Source: Candidatus Limicola stercorigallinarum (GTDB lineage Bacteria; Actinomycetota; Coriobacteriia; Coriobacteriales; Coriobacteriaceae). From it: DNA of 64,000 nt. Position numbers and translations under genes: made by a program. Below the pieces are notes generated by a model, which was not told the origin of the DNA, made no database searches, and worked only from the letters and a program-made list of their open reading frames with translations. The stretch is from contig DVID01000024.1 of the NCBI GenBank assembly GCA_018711625.1, positions 1-64,000 on the forward strand, given 5' to 3'. Below, one piece after another: positions 1 through 14,172 of this stretch (its first letter is position 1; each line of letters starts with the position of its first letter).

Positions 1-1724
1 ACGTCGACCACCGGGTAACCAGCGATAACGCCGGTCTCCAGGGCCTCCTGGATACCCTTGTCGATCGAGGGGATGTACTCCTTCGGCACGACACCGCCCA
101 CGATAGCGTTGACGAACTCGTAGCCGAAGCCCTCCTCCATCTTCTCCAGCTTGATGACGGCGTGACCGTACTGACCACGACCACCGGACTGACGGACGAA
201 CTTGCCCTCGGCACGATCGACGTCGTGACCCGGAGCCTCGCGGTAAGCAACCTGCGGCTTACCAACGTTTGCCTCAACCTTGAACTCGCGGAGCAGGCGG
301 TCGACGATGATCTCCAGGTGCAGCTCGCCCATGCCGGCGATGATGGTCTGGCCGGTCTCGTGGTCGGTGCGCACGGTGAAGGTCGGGTCCTCCTCGGCGA
401 GCTTGGCAAGCGCCATGGACATCTTGTCCTGCTCGGCCTTGGTCTTGGGCTCCACGGCAACGTCGATAACGGGGTCGGGGAACTCCATGGACTCGAGAAT
501 GATTTCGTGGCCCTCCTCGCACAGGGTGTCACCGGTGGTGGTGTTCTTGAGACCCACGGCGGCGAGGATGTCGCCGGCGAAGGCGCCGTCGACGTCAACA
601 CGGTCGTTGGCGTTCATCTCGAGGATGCGACCGAAGCGCTCGCGCTGGCCGTTGGTGGCGTTCACCACGTAGGAGCCGGCGTCCACATGACCGGAGTACA
701 CACGGAAGAAGGTCAGCTTACCGACGTAGGGGTCGGTCATGATCTTGAAGGCCAGGGCGCTGAACGGCTCGTTGAAGTCGGCCTCGCGGTGGTCCTCCTC
801 GCCGGTGTCCGGGTTGGTGCCCTGCACGGGCGGAATGTCGAGCGGGCTCGGCAGGTAGTCCACGACAGCGTCGAGGAGCTCCTGAACACCCTTGTTCTTG
901 TAGGCGGAGCCTACGAGAACGGGGTTGAGCTCGTTAGCGAGCACGCCCTTGCGGATGGCGGCCTTGAGCATGTCGACGGGGATCTCCTCGTCCTCAAGAA
1001 CCATCATCATGAGCTCGTCGTCATACTCGGCGGCAGCGTCGAGCAGCTCAGAGCGCTTCTCAGCAGCGATCTCGGCAAACTCAGCCGGGATCTCGGCCAT
1101 GGGCTCGGGGTAGGTCATACCCTTGTCGTCGGCCTTGAAGTCCCAAGCGGTCATGGTCACGAGGTCGATGACGCCCCAGAACTGGTCCTCAGCGCCCATC
1201 GGGACCTGGATGGCCACAGCGTTGGCGTTGAGGCGCTCCTTCATGGTGTCGATCGCGTGCCAGAAGTCGGCGCCGACGCGGTCGTACTTGTTGATGAAGG
1301 CGATGCGCGGGACGTTGTAGTTGCGGGCCTGGCGCCACACGGTCTCGGACTGGGGCTGAACGCCGGCAACGGCGTCGAACACGGCCACAGCACCGTCGAG
1401 GACGCGGAGCGAACGCTCGACCTCGGAGGTGAAGTCAACGTGGCCCGGGGTGTCGATGATCTGGATGCGGTACGCAGGACCGTTCTTCACGTCGCCGCCC
1501 TTGTGCCAGAAGCACGTGGTAGCAGCGGAAGTGATGGTCACGCCACGCTCCTGCTCCTGGACCATCCAGTCCATGGTGGCAGCACCCTCGTGCACCTCAC
1601 CAATCTTGTGGGTCTTGCCGGTGTAGTACAGGATGCGCTCGGTAGTGGTGGTCTTACCGGCATCGATGTGGGCCATAATGCCGATGTTTCGGGTCTCGGA
1701 AAGCTTGTACTTAGCCTTAGCCAT
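1..1724 (-). CDS. fusA: Elongation factor G (3' end cut by window edge)
   Basis: Translation factor GTPase that moves tRNA and mRNA through the ribosome after peptide bond formation and helps recycle ribosomes in the cytosol. The first 574 codons are present. The N-terminus reads [20 protein letters not shown] followed by the P-loop [16 protein letters not shown], and the switch regions ([19 protein letters not shown]) follow. The ATG at 1724 sits behind an AGGAGG-type site about 1730-1742. It is the third gene of the rpsL-rpsG-fusA (str) operon, 21 bases after rpsG. The C-terminal domains IV-V continue partly beyond the left edge, so the stop codon is not seen. Confidence 0.97.
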   Translation of the reverse strand, partial: MAKAKYKLSETRNIGIMAHIDAGKTTTTERILYYTGKTHKIGEVHEGAATMDWMVQEQERGVTITSAATTCFWHKGGDVKNGPAYRIQIIDTPGHVDFTSEVERSLRVLDGAVAVFDAVAGVQPQSETVWRQARNYNVPRIAFINKYDRVGADFWHAIDTMKERLNANAVAIQVPMGAEDQFWGVIDLVTMTAWDFKADDKGMTYPEPMAEIPAEFAEIAAEKRSELLDAAAEYDDELMMMVLEDEEIPVDMLKAAIRKGVLANELNPVLVGSAYKNKGVQELLDAVVDYLPSPLDIPPVQGTNPDTGEEDHREADFNEPFSALAFKIMTDPYVGKLTFFRVYSGHVDAGSYVVNATNGQRERFGRILEMNANDRVDVDGAFAGDILAAVGLKNTTTGDTLCEEGHEIILESMEFPDPVIDVAVEPKTKAEQDKMSMALAKLAEEDPTFTVRTDHETGQTIIAGMGELHLEIIVDRLLREFKVEANVGKPQVAYREAPGHDVDRAEGKFVRQSGGRGQYGHAVIKLEKMEEGFGYEFVNAIVGGVVPKEYIPSIDKGIQEALETGVIAGYPVVD

Positions 1725-1745
1725 GAGTATCAATTCCTCCCAGAA

Positions 1746-2219
1746 TTACCAACGGTAGTGCGAGAACGCGCGGTTGGCCTCAGCCATCTTGAAGACGTCC
1801 TCACGCTTCTTCACGGAAGCGCCAACTCCGTTGGAGGCGTCGAGGATCTCGTTGGCGAGACGCTCGGCCATGGTCTTCTCCTTACGAGCGCGGGAGAAGT
1901 TCACGATCCAGCGGATGCCCAGCTGGGTGGAACGGCGGGAGTTGACCTCCATAGGCACCTGGTAGGTGGCGCCACCAACACGCTTGGGCTTGCACTCGAG
2001 CGTGGGCTTGACGTTGTCCATGGCCTTCTTGAAAACGGCCAGCGGATCCTGGTCAGACTTCTGAGCAACGATGTCGAAGGCACCGTAAACGATGCGCTCG
2101 GCAACGGGCTTCTTGCCGTCGAGCAAGACCTTGTTGATAAGCTGCGTCACGAGACGGTTGTTATACACGGCATCGGGCATAACCTCGCGGCGATGATTCT
2201 TAGATGCACGGCGCGGCAT
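1746..2219 (-). CDS. rpsG: 30S ribosomal protein S7
   Basis: Primary 16S rRNA-binding protein that nucleates assembly of the small-subunit head and lies near the E site. The 157-residue product has the family's usual length and the hallmark start [20 protein letters not shown] and the segment [11 protein letters not shown]. An AGGAGA site lies just upstream of the ATG. It is the middle gene of the str operon, 61 bases after rpsL and 21 before fusA. In the family S7 is the autoregulator of this operon; no specific binding site was identified here. Confidence 0.98.
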   Translation of the reverse strand: MPRRASKNHRREVMPDAVYNNRLVTQLINKVLLDGKKPVAERIVYGAFDIVAQKSDQDPLAVFKKAMDNVKPTLECKPKRVGGATYQVPMEVNSRRSTQLGIRWIVNFSRARKEKTMAERLANEILDASNGVGASVKKREDVFKMAEANRAFSHYRW

Positions 2220-2280
2220 GTTATATCTCCTCTGTAGAAAAACTCTCAGTAAACCTCGTTAGAGGCGCTTGGTATTGACG

Positions 2281-2655
2281 TTAGTTCTTAGGACGCTTCG
2301 CGCCGTAGCGGGAGCGGGACTGACGACGGTTGTTCACCGCAGCGCAGTCATAAGTGCCACGGATAATCTTGTAGCGCACACCAGGGAGGTCACGCACGCG
2401 GCCGCCGCGGATAGCGACGATGGAGTGCTCCTGGAGGTTGTGGCCCTCGCCAGGGATGTAAGCGGTAACCTCGATGCCGTTGACCAGGCGCACACGAGCG
2501 ACCTTACGAAGAGCCGAGTTAGGCTTCTTGGGGGAGGTGGTGAACACGCGGGTGCACACGCCACGCTTCTGCGGGTTGTGCTGAAGAGCCGCGTTCTTGG
2601 ACTTCGCGGGCTTGGACTTGCGGCCCTTGAGGACCAGCTGGTTAATAGTAGGCAA
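2281..2655 (-). CDS. rpsL: 30S ribosomal protein S12 (TTG start)
   Basis: Decoding-centre ribosomal protein that controls translational accuracy and is the classical streptomycin-resistance target. The 124-residue protein has the invariant motifs [19 protein letters not shown] and [10 protein letters not shown], with the lysines at the two common resistance positions unmutated. The start is TTG at 2655, with AAGGAG six bases upstream; no ATG is better placed. First gene of the str operon, driven by the near-consensus promoter at 2748-2775 and separated from rpoC by a strong terminator, so it is not simply read through from rpoBC. Confidence 0.98.
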   Translation of the reverse strand: MPTINQLVLKGRKSKPAKSKNAALQHNPQKRGVCTRVFTTSPKKPNSALRKVARVRLVNGIEVTAYIPGEGHNLQEHSIVAIRGGRVRDLPGVRYKIIRGTYDCAAVNNRRQSRSRYGAKRPKN

Positions 2656-2747
2656 AGCGTACTCCTTCTTCAGATGATTCCAGCTTTACTAAGTGCAACG
2701 GCTTGAATCGAGGTGTCAGCATCCACCTTCGAAACACGCAGTTCGCT

Positions 2748-2775
2748 ATTGTACGCCCCGTCTCAGCGGTGTCAA
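2748..2775 (-). promoter_or_regulatory. Probable housekeeping promoter of rpsL-rpsG-fusA
   Basis: On the minus strand TTGACA and TACAAT are separated by 16 bases, a near-perfect housekeeping sigma-factor promoter. It lies about 95 bases upstream of the rpsL start, leaving an untranslated leader of roughly 85 bases. The rest of the 480-base rpoC-rpsL gap holds no convincing ORF; its other clear feature is the rpoC terminator. Confidence 0.8.
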
Positions 2776-3080
2776 CAGACCACGCGCCCGGGCGTTTCCC
2801 TATTTTTGGCAATTCCCGCAGAATCTTCACAGCTCTCCCCTATGACACGCGCTGCAACACTAGTGAGCAGCTGCCCTTGCTGTTCCGCAAAACCGCTACC
2901 TTGTTTTCTTGACCTTAAAGGGGCTCAAAACGGGGCGTTCAACGTCAAATTAACAAGATAGCGGTTTGCCGCAGGAAACGTTGCCTTTGAAGAGTGACGC
3001 GGGCGGTGGAACATCCCGCGGCGCACCGCCATACCGAAGGCCGCGCGCCCTGCCACCCGCACCCGTTCCCCATGACAGCA

Positions 3081-3111
3081 AAGGCCTCGCCTCCTAGGAG
3101 AGCGAGGCCTT
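3081..3111 (-). terminator. Rho-independent terminator of rpoBC
   Basis: A 10-bp perfect stem (3081-3090 with 3102-3111, AAGGCCTCGC) closes an 11-base loop about 25 bases after the rpoC stop. On the minus strand a short T run follows. It separates rpoBC from the str operon. Confidence 0.85.
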
Positions 3112-3135
3112 CTTCAGTGCCGTATGGCGGCGTGT

Positions 3136-7626
<4,491 letters not shown>

Positions 7627-7632
7627 AGTCAA

Positions 7633-10600
7633 CTACTCCTTCTCAGTGGTGGTTGCGGTGAGCTCGCCGAGGATGGCCTCGGCCGCATCGGCGGAGGTGT
7701 CGGCCTCGTCGATGGAGGGCAGCTCGGAGATGAGGTCGTCAGAGGCGGCGGCATCAAGCGTTGCAGCGGGAGCCACCTCGGGCTCGGCGTCGTGCAGAGG
7801 CTCGATGTCGAGCGCGAGCGAACGAATCTCTTTCACGAGAACCTTGAAGGACTCGGGCACGCCAGCCGTGGGGATGTTCTCGCCCTTGACGATGGCCTCG
7901 TAGGTCTTCACGCGACCAACGGTGTCGTCGGACTTGACGGTGAGGATCTCCTGCAGCACGTTGGAAGCGCCGTACGCGTAGAGCGCCCAAACTTCCATCT
8001 CGCCGAAGCGCTGGCCGCCAAACTGGGCCTTGCCGCCGAGCGGCTGCTGGGTCACGAGGCTGTAGGGGCCCGTCGAGCGCGCGTGGATCTTGTCGTCAAC
8101 CATGTGGCCGAGCTTGAGCATGTAGGAGGTACCCACGGTGATGGGCTCACGGAACTCCTCGCCGGAGCGACCATCGTAGAGCGTGGTCTTACCGCGCTCG
8201 TCAAGCTGCGTCACGAACTCGGGGCGCATCTTCTCGCCGTAGCGCTCGCGCGCCAGGTTGATCATGTTCTTGTTGGCGCGACGGATGACCTCGGCGATCT
8301 CGTCCTCAGAGGCACCGTCGAAGACGGGCGTGGAGACAAAGAACGGGCCAGGCACGTAGGTGTCGGAATCGGCGTTCTCGGGGTCCCAGCCGCAAGCAGC
8401 CGCCCAACCAAGGTGGCACTCCAGAAGCTGGCCCACGTTCATACGCGAAGGCACGCCGAGCGGGTTCAGGATGATGTCGACGGGCGTACCGTCGGCCATG
8501 TAGGGCATGTCCTCAACCGGCAGAATCTCGGAGATAACACCCTTGTTGCCGTGACGACCAGCGATCTTGTCGCCCTGCTGGATCTTGCGGCGCTGAGCCA
8601 CGTACACGCGCACCTGCTCGTTCACGCCGGGGGCCAGATCGTCGCCGGCCTCGCGGCTGAAGCGCACCACGTCGATGACGCGGCCATAGGCGCCGTGCGG
8701 CATCTTGAGGGAGGTGTCGCGCACGTCGTGAGCCTTCGCACCGAAGATGGCCTTGAGCAGGCGCTCCTCGGCGGTCTGGGTGCTCTCGCCCTTGGGCGTG
8801 ACCTTACCCACGAGGATGTCACCGGGGCCTACCTCGGCGCCAATGCGGATGATGCCGTCCTCGTCGAGGTTGGCAAGCATGTCCTCGGAGAGGTTCGGCA
8901 CCTCGCGGGTGATCTCCTCGGGGCCAAGCTTGGTATCGCGGGCGTCAATTTCGTGGCGCGAGATGTTGATGGTGGTGAGCAGGTCCTCGGCCACCACGCG
9001 CTCGGAGACAACGATGGCGTCCTCGTAGTTGTAGCCTTCCCAGCTCATGTAGGCCACGGTGAGGTTCTGACCCAGAGCCAGCTCGCCGTGATCGGTCGAG
9101 GGGCCGTCGGCCAGGGGCTGGCCCTCCGCAACCTCGTCGCCCACGCGCACGAGCGGACGATGGTTGATGCAGGTGGACTGGTTGGAGCGCTGGTACTTGA
9201 GCAGCTTGTACTCGTCCATGCCCTCAGCGGACTTCACGATGATCTTCGAAGCATCGGCGAAGATGACCTCGCCGGCATGCTTGGCCAGGGTGACCTCGCC
9301 CGAGTCGATGGCGGCGCGGCGCTCCATGCCGGTACCCACGTACGGGGCAGCCGGGTGCACGAGCGGCACAGCCTGACGCTGCATGTTTGCACCCATGAGG
9401 GTACGCTTGGCGTCGTCGTGCTCAAGGAACGGAATGAGGGTTGCTGCGACCGAGATCATCTGGCGCGGCGACACGTCCATGTAGTCCACGTCGTCCACCG
9501 GCACGTCGGCGGGAGCACCGAAGGAGCCGTCGAAGTCGCGGGTGCGGGCGACGATGGTGTGCGGACGCACAAGGTTGCCATCGGCGTCAACCGTTACGAA
9601 CGCGCCCGTCTTGGGGTCGATCGGGGTGTTCGCCGGCGCGATGATGTGGTCCTCTTCCTCATCGGCGGTCATCCAGTCAATGACGTCGGTCACGTGACCG
9701 TTCTCCACGCGACGATACGGAGCCTCGATGAAGCCGTAGTCGTTCACGCGCGCATAGAGGGAAAGCGAACCGATAAGGCCGATGTTGGGACCTTCGGGGG
9801 TCTCGATGGGGCACATACGGCTGTAGTGCGAGTTGTGAACGTCGCGGACGGCCGTAGGCACGTTGGTGCGGCGGCTGGAGCCCGACTTGTGGCCCGCCAA
9901 GCCACCAGGGCCAAGGGCCGAGAGACGACGCTTGTGGGTAAGACCCGTGAGCGGGTTGGCCTGGTCCATGAACTGCGACAGCTGCGAGGAGCCGAAGAAC
10001 TCCTTGATGGCAGCCACGATCGGGCGGATGTTGATGAGCGACTGCGGAGTGATCTCGTCAACGTCCTGGGAGCTCATGCGCTCGCGCACGACGCGCTCCA
10101 TGCGGCTCATACCAATGCGGAACTGGTTCACCACAAGCTCGCCCACGGTGCGGACGCGGCGATTGCCAAAGTGGTCGATGTCGTCGGTCTTGAAGCCGGG
10201 CTCGCCCGCGGCAAGAGCGAGCAGGTAGCGGAGGGTGGCCACGATGTCCTCGTCGGTGAGGATGGCGACCTCCTCGGCAGTGGTGAGGCCGAGCTTCTTG
10301 TTGACCTTGTAGCGGCCCACGCGCGCCAGATCGTAGCGCTGCGGGTTGAAGAGCAGACCCTCGAGCAGGCTGCGGGAAGCGTCCACGGTGGGCGGCTCGC
10401 CCGGGCGCAGACGACGGTAGATCTCGATGAGGGCGTCCTCACGGGTGAGGGCGGTGTCACGCTCGATGGAGCGCTTCACCACGTCGGAGTCGCCCAAGAG
10501 CGAAATGATGTCGTCGTTGGTGATGGCAATGCCCAAGGCGCGCAGGAACATGGTGGCAGACTGCTTGCGCTTACGGTCGATGGACACCACGAGCTGGTCG

Positions 10601-11136
10601 CGCTTATCGACCTCAAACTCAAGCCAGGCACCGCGGGCAGGAATGATCTGCGCCTTGTACACCTGCTTGCCGCCGTCCATCTCGGTGGAGTAATACACGC
10701 CCGGCGAACGCACGAGCTGCGAAACCACGATGCGCTCGGTGCCGTTGATGATGAAGGTGCCCTGGTCGGTCATCATGGGGAAGTCGCCCATGAACACCAA
10801 CTGCTCTTTGATCTCGCCCGTTTCCTTGTTGGTGAGACGGACCTCCGTAAGCAGCGGCGCTTGGTAGGTCATATCCTTCTCGCGGCACTCCTCCACCGTG
10901 TGGGAGGGGTCGCCAAACTGATGCTCGCCAAACGTAACCTCGAGCATGTGATTCTGGCTCTGGATGGGGCTGGATTCCTTGAACGCCTCACGCAGGCCCT
11001 CACCCATGAACCGCTTGAAGGATTCCTTCTGTACGGAAATGAGGTTGGGCAGCTCCATCGCCTGCGGGATCTTCCCGAAGTCGACGCGCGTGCGCTCGGT
11101 CGCAGTGACCTGGGGTGTAGTCTTTGCGGTAGGCAC
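7633..11136 (-). CDS. rpoB: RNA polymerase subunit beta
   Basis: Beta subunit of RNA polymerase and the rifamycin target. The GTG at 11136 is preceded nine bases upstream by AGGAGG and gives 1,167 residues, the usual actinobacterial size. A longer in-frame reading back to 11220 lacks a comparable site. The rifampicin-binding cluster reads [30 protein letters not shown]. It keeps the residues usually mutated in resistance (the Asp, His, Arg and Ser positions) but has Ala where Escherichia coli has Asn518. The C-terminal domain has the expected [19 protein letters not shown] motif. It abuts rpoC. Confidence 0.98.
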   Translation of the reverse strand: MPTAKTTPQVTATERTRVDFGKIPQAMELPNLISVQKESFKRFMGEGLREAFKESSPIQSQNHMLEVTFGEHQFGDPSHTVEECREKDMTYQAPLLTEVRLTNKETGEIKEQLVFMGDFPMMTDQGTFIINGTERIVVSQLVRSPGVYYSTEMDGGKQVYKAQIIPARGAWLEFEVDKRDQLVVSIDRKRKQSATMFLRALGIAITNDDIISLLGDSDVVKRSIERDTALTREDALIEIYRRLRPGEPPTVDASRSLLEGLLFNPQRYDLARVGRYKVNKKLGLTTAEEVAILTDEDIVATLRYLLALAAGEPGFKTDDIDHFGNRRVRTVGELVVNQFRIGMSRMERVVRERMSSQDVDEITPQSLINIRPIVAAIKEFFGSSQLSQFMDQANPLTGLTHKRRLSALGPGGLAGHKSGSSRRTNVPTAVRDVHNSHYSRMCPIETPEGPNIGLIGSLSLYARVNDYGFIEAPYRRVENGHVTDVIDWMTADEEEDHIIAPANTPIDPKTGAFVTVDADGNLVRPHTIVARTRDFDGSFGAPADVPVDDVDYMDVSPRQMISVAATLIPFLEHDDAKRTLMGANMQRQAVPLVHPAAPYVGTGMERRAAIDSGEVTLAKHAGEVIFADASKIIVKSAEGMDEYKLLKYQRSNQSTCINHRPLVRVGDEVAEGQPLADGPSTDHGELALGQNLTVAYMSWEGYNYEDAIVVSERVVAEDLLTTINISRHEIDARDTKLGPEEITREVPNLSEDMLANLDEDGIIRIGAEVGPGDILVGKVTPKGESTQTAEERLLKAIFGAKAHDVRDTSLKMPHGAYGRVIDVVRFSREAGDDLAPGVNEQVRVYVAQRRKIQQGDKIAGRHGNKGVISEILPVEDMPYMADGTPVDIILNPLGVPSRMNVGQLLECHLGWAAACGWDPENADSDTYVPGPFFVSTPVFDGASEDEIAEVIRRANKNMINLARERYGEKMRPEFVTQLDERGKTTLYDGRSGEEFREPITVGTSYMLKLGHMVDDKIHARSTGPYSLVTQQPLGGKAQFGGQRFGEMEVWALYAYGASNVLQEILTVKSDDTVGRVKTYEAIVKGENIPTAGVPESFKVLVKEIRSLALDIEPLHDAEPEVAPAATLDAAASDDLISELPSIDEADTSADAAEAILGELTATTTEKE

Positions 11137-11249
11137 CAGGTTCTTCCTCCTAACAAAATCGGCAGGATGGCGCGAGGTGGTGTGGGCGCCGGTGCTGAAC
11201 ACAACGCACAGGAGCGGCACACTCCGCGGGCCTCATAACGCAACCTATT

Positions 11250-11277
11250 AGTTTATCAGGGAGCCGCCGTTGAGCAA
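11250..11277 (-). promoter_or_regulatory. Candidate rpoBC promoter
   Basis: On the minus strand TTGCTC and TAAACT are separated by 16 bases, about 115 bases upstream of the rpoB GTG. This is a reasonable housekeeping promoter, although the -35 is imperfect. Confidence 0.5.
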
Positions 11278-11354
11278 GAAATGTCTTGACGTATGCGACT
11301 AAGTGAGGTATGCAAAAATCTGGCTGCTATTTCCGCAGGTAAATAGTGGTATTA

Positions 11355-11367
11355 CGAACATATGTTC
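11355..11367. promoter_or_regulatory. LexA/DinR-type palindrome (CGAACATATGTTC)
   Basis: The 12-bp perfect palindrome GAACATATGTTC is preceded by C, so it matches the Gram-positive SOS box CGAAC-N4-GTTCG except for the last base (A rather than G). It lies about 80 bases upstream of the candidate rpoB promoter and about 150 downstream of the galU stop. No SOS gene adjoins it, so its function is uncertain. Confidence 0.4.
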
Positions 11368-11463
11368 ATGGGTTTTAAATGGAGATGCCCAAACGCCTCC
11401 TGCTGTCAAGCCGTCCTCCAAGCGGTTACAAGCGGGGCGCGTGGCTGTGTATGGCACAAAAAA

Positions 11464-11488
11464 CAAGGCGGGCATATCGCCCGCCTTG
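11464..11488 (-). terminator. Rho-independent terminator of galU
   Basis: A 10-bp perfect stem (CAAGGCGGGC with its complement) and a 5-base loop are followed on the minus strand by six T residues, about 30 bases past the galU stop. Confidence 0.93.
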
Positions 11489-11516
11489 CTGCTTAGTGCA
11501 TGTGTGCTGCTGGAGC

Positions 11517-12422
11517 CTAGCGCATGAGGCCGCCGCGCTCCTCGATGGCCTCCCAGAAGGCATCGGCAAAACGCGGGTCGGACGCCGCCATGAGGGCATT
11601 CGTGGCAATCCAGCCCGAAGGCGTACCCGTATCGAAGCCCGCCAAAGGATCGATCACCACGGCATACATAGCCTCGCGGTCGAGCGAACGCGCCATGGCG
11701 TCGGTGAGCTGAATCTCGCCGCCCTTGCCCGGCTCCTGCGTGGCAAGCAGGTCCATGATGTGAGCAGACAGCAGGTAGCGGCCCACAATGTACAGGTTGG
11801 AGGGAGCATCCTCGGGCGCAGGCTTCTCAACCAGGCCCGAAACACGCCACACGGCGCCCGGATCGCAATCGCCCGCCTCTTCGGCACCCGCGAGCGCGCC
11901 AATGCGCTCGCCAGCAATCACGCCGTAGCGCGAAACCTCGTCGGGCGAGCACGGAGCCACCGCGATCACCGAGGCACCACCGTGATCGCGCGAAACCTCG
12001 AGCATCTTGGTGCAAATGTCGCGCGCGGGCACCACGTAGTCGCCCAAAAGCACCAAGAAGCTCTCCCCCGCCACCGCGTCGGCAGCGGAACGAATGGCAT
12101 GGCCCAGGCCGTTGGGCTTGTACTGGAAGCGGAAGTCAACGGGAAGACCGCCCGCCTCGGCAACGGCATGCGCGTAGGCATCTTTGCCACGCGCAGCAAG
12201 CAGCTGCTCCAACGCGGTATCGGGCTGGAAGTAGCTCAAAAGCTCAGGCTTGTTGGGGCTGGTGACAACAATAACGTCGTCAACCTCTTCGGGCTCAAGC
12301 GCCTCCTCGACCACATACTGGATGACCGGCTTGTCGAGCACCGGAAGCATCTCTTTTGGGGTGCACTTGGTGGACGGCAGGAACCGTGTGCCGAGACCTG
12401 CGGCAGGGATAATGGCCTTCAT
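11517..12422 (-). CDS. galU: UTP-glucose-1-phosphate uridylyltransferase
   Basis: Makes UDP-glucose from UTP and glucose-1-phosphate for cell-wall polysaccharide and glycolipid synthesis. The 301-residue product opens with MKAIIPAAGLGTRFLPSTK, the nucleotide-binding signature with the catalytic GxGTRxLP core. It continues with PKEMLPVLDKPVIQYVVEEA and the sugar-binding segments expected of the bacterial GalU family. The ATG at 12422 has AAAGGA six bases upstream; in-frame sequence further upstream lacks a site. Monocistronic: rplL with its terminator lies behind, and its own terminator lies before rpoB. Confidence 0.95.
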   Translation of the reverse strand: MKAIIPAAGLGTRFLPSTKCTPKEMLPVLDKPVIQYVVEEALEPEEVDDVIVVTSPNKPELLSYFQPDTALEQLLAARGKDAYAHAVAEAGGLPVDFRFQYKPNGLGHAIRSAADAVAGESFLVLLGDYVVPARDICTKMLEVSRDHGGASVIAVAPCSPDEVSRYGVIAGERIGALAGAEEAGDCDPGAVWRVSGLVEKPAPEDAPSNLYIVGRYLLSAHIMDLLATQEPGKGGEIQLTDAMARSLDREAMYAVVIDPLAGFDTGTPSGWIATNALMAASDPRFADAFWEAIEERGGLMR

Positions 12423-12776
12423 GAATTTCCTTTCGACGCGATTATGTTCGAGGCGCACAGCGAAAGCCGGCGAGCACCTCGGCGTCCTGTTGGCAACGGA
12501 CATCGACACGATGTCAAGACAGCATAGTAGCGCGGGGCGGGGCCGTCTCGGCAAAACTCAAGCAAATCACAAGGGATGGCCGAGGCGAGTCGGGCGCACG
12601 GCAGGCTTTTGGGGGTGAACGGAAGGAGGCCCTCCCGAATGGAAGTGCATCCCTCCCTGCGCACAAAAACGGGGCCTGAGGAAACCCCAGACCCCGTTGC
12701 GAAGCAAATCGCCTGCGGCAGCGACGGTATCCGCCGCTAAGCCGCTTGTTCTGGCAGGTGAAACACCTGCGCGAAC
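12423..12776. other. Gene-free stretch upstream of galU
   Basis: Holds the galU ribosome site, an undefined galU promoter region and the rplJL terminator at 12668-12698. No protein-coding signal is supported. Confidence 0.7.
12668..12698 (-). terminator. Rho-independent terminator of rplJ-rplL
   Basis: Arms 12668-12678 and 12688-12698 form an 11-bp stem with one G-U-compatible mismatch, followed on the minus strand by a T run. It lies about 80 bases after the rplL stop. Confidence 0.85.
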
Positions 12777-13154
12777 TTACTTGAGGGAGACAGCAGCGCC
12801 AGCGGCCTCGAGCTTCTCCTTGGCGGCCTCGGCGTCCTCCTTCTTGACACCCTCGAGAACGGCCTTGGGAGCGCCCTCGACGACCTCCTTGGCCTCCTTG
12901 AGGCCAAGGCTGGTGAGCTCGCGCACGACCTTGATGACCTGGATCTTGTTGTCGCCGAAGCCCTCGAGCACGACGTCAAACTCGGTCTTCTCCTCCTCCT
13001 CGGCGGCAGCAACCGGGCCAGCAGCCACGACGGCGGCAGGAGCGGCAGCGGAAACGCCGAAGGTGTCCTCGATGGCCTTCACGAGCTCGGAAGCCTCGAG
13101 CAGGGTCATCTCTTTCAGAGCCTCAATGATCTCTTCGTTGGTAAGCTTAGCCAT
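12777..13154 (-). CDS. rplL: 50S ribosomal protein L7/L12
   Basis: Stalk protein that recruits and activates translational GTPases such as EF-G and EF-Tu. The 125 residues show the canonical order: an N-terminal dimerisation helix region ([20 protein letters not shown]), an Ala/Pro/Val-rich hinge around residues 36-52, and a globular C-terminal domain ([30 protein letters not shown]). AAAGGA lies eight bases before the ATG. Second gene after rplJ, with which it forms the L8 complex. Confidence 0.98.
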   Translation of the reverse strand: MAKLTNEEIIEALKEMTLLEASELVKAIEDTFGVSAAAPAAVVAAGPVAAAEEEEKTEFDVVLEGFGDNKIQVIKVVRELTSLGLKEAKEVVEGAPKAVLEGVKKEDAEAAKEKLEAAGAAVSLK

Positions 13155-13261
13155 GATGCTAATCCTTTCAGTTCTCGCACCTTAACACTAGGTGCGGGCA
13201 TATACGAGTATGGGCGCGCGCCGCGAAGCGCGCAGGTTGGCGGTACAACCGCCGAGGGCTG

Positions 13262-13783
13262 CTAGGCAGCCTTCTGCTCGGAGATCTGCTGGATCTGACG
13301 AGCAAGACCGCTGGACACACCATTGACGCACACGGCGATGTCGCGCGCGAAGCCGTTGATGAGGCCGGCAATCTGACCAAGAAGCTGATCCTTGGTGGGC
13401 AGGTCGGCGATGGCCTGAACCTCCTCGGCGGAGACGGCCTTACCATCCGAGATACCACCCTTGATCTCGAGCACACCCTTGGACTTAGCAGCGAACTCCT
13501 TGAGCGCCTTGGCGGGCTCAACAGGCTCGTTTGCATAGAACACATAGGCGAGCGGACCGGCGAGAATCTCGTCGATCTCGGGCTGGTCCTGGTTCTTGAG
13601 GGCGAGACGGACGAGGTTGTTCTTGTACACCTTCATCTCGGCACCGACCTCACGAAGCTGATGACGCAGCTCCTGGGCCTGCTTCACGGTAAGACCGTTG
13701 TAGCTGACCACGAACACGCCGTTGTTGTCCTGAATATGGGACTCGATCTCGGCAACTTTGTCGATCTTGTACTGCTGGGGCAT
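13262..13783 (-). CDS. rplJ: 50S ribosomal protein L10
   Basis: Base of the ribosomal stalk, holding L7/L12 dimers on 23S rRNA. The 173-residue protein starts MPQQYKIDKVAEIESHIQDN and has the motif VVSYNGLTVKQAQELRHQLR typical of bacterial L10. The ATG at 13783 is chosen because GAGGAG lies nine bases upstream; a GTG nine bases earlier overlaps that site. It precedes rplL by 107 bases. A leader of about 200 bases is the place where L10 normally represses its own mRNA. Confidence 0.97.
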   Translation of the reverse strand: MPQQYKIDKVAEIESHIQDNNGVFVVSYNGLTVKQAQELRHQLREVGAEMKVYKNNLVRLALKNQDQPEIDEILAGPLAYVFYANEPVEPAKALKEFAAKSKGVLEIKGGISDGKAVSAEEVQAIADLPTKDQLLGQIAGLINGFARDIAVCVNGVSSGLARQIQQISEQKAA

Positions 13784-13990
13784 TCTGTACACCTCCTCGT
13801 TGTTTTTCCGAGCACGACCCGTAGCAGAGTGACGGGGGATGCCTCGAAAAAGAAAACCCCCGCGCTGCAGGAGCGACGGAGGCGAGAAGGCAAACTACTC
13901 GACCACCTCGGCTGGCGGGTCTCCCCATTGAGCCTTGGGCGTGTGCCCGCGGCGCCGGCTGTCTCTGGCAGCGGGTTCGTGCGTGAACCA
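13784..13990 (-). promoter_or_regulatory. rplJL 5' leader, candidate L10 leader RNA
   Basis: About 210 untranslated bases lie between the promoter at 13997-14025 and rplJ. The position and length fit the L10-binding autoregulatory leader common in bacteria. I could not confirm the conserved kink-turn by eye. A GC-rich block ending in GGGGG followed by a T-rich run lies near 13840-13860 on the minus strand and could be part of a terminator. Confidence 0.4.
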
Positions 13991-13996
13991 TGGGAT

Positions 13997-14025
13997 AGTA
14001 TGCAAGCTGTACCCGTTCGAGTCAA
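13997..14025 (-). promoter_or_regulatory. Probable promoter of rplJ-rplL
   Basis: On the minus strand TTGACT and CATACT are separated by 17 bases. It lies in the divergent gap between rplJ and the ABC exporter. Confidence 0.6.
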
Positions 14026-14172
14026 GCGTTCTGTGCAGCTCGCGCAGGAAACATGCACATTTCGACCGCTTCTCCATCGCCTTCTTATCACTTTTATCCG
14101 CCCCGCGCCTTCCTTGGGGCCGCGTTCTGGCAAAGCGGTACCATAAGCCCACCTCCGTTGAAAGGAAATCCT

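Larger units (their letters stand above)
11137..11516. other. Gene-free stretch between galU and rpoB
   Basis: No convincing gene. It contains the rpoB ribosome binding site and candidate promoter, a LexA-like palindrome near 11355-11367 and the galU terminator at 11464-11488. Short open frames here lack ribosome sites and family resemblance. Confidence 0.7.

Noticed and set aside
162-2237. Long plus-strand open frame over fusA and rpsG
   Set aside because: It lies antisense to two certain genes, and its amino-acid make-up (Val, Gly, Leu, His-rich) is that of a third-position shadow in GC-rich DNA. The same applies to the very long plus-strand frames across rpoB and rpoC (3124-11238), the liv genes and the UvrA-like gene.
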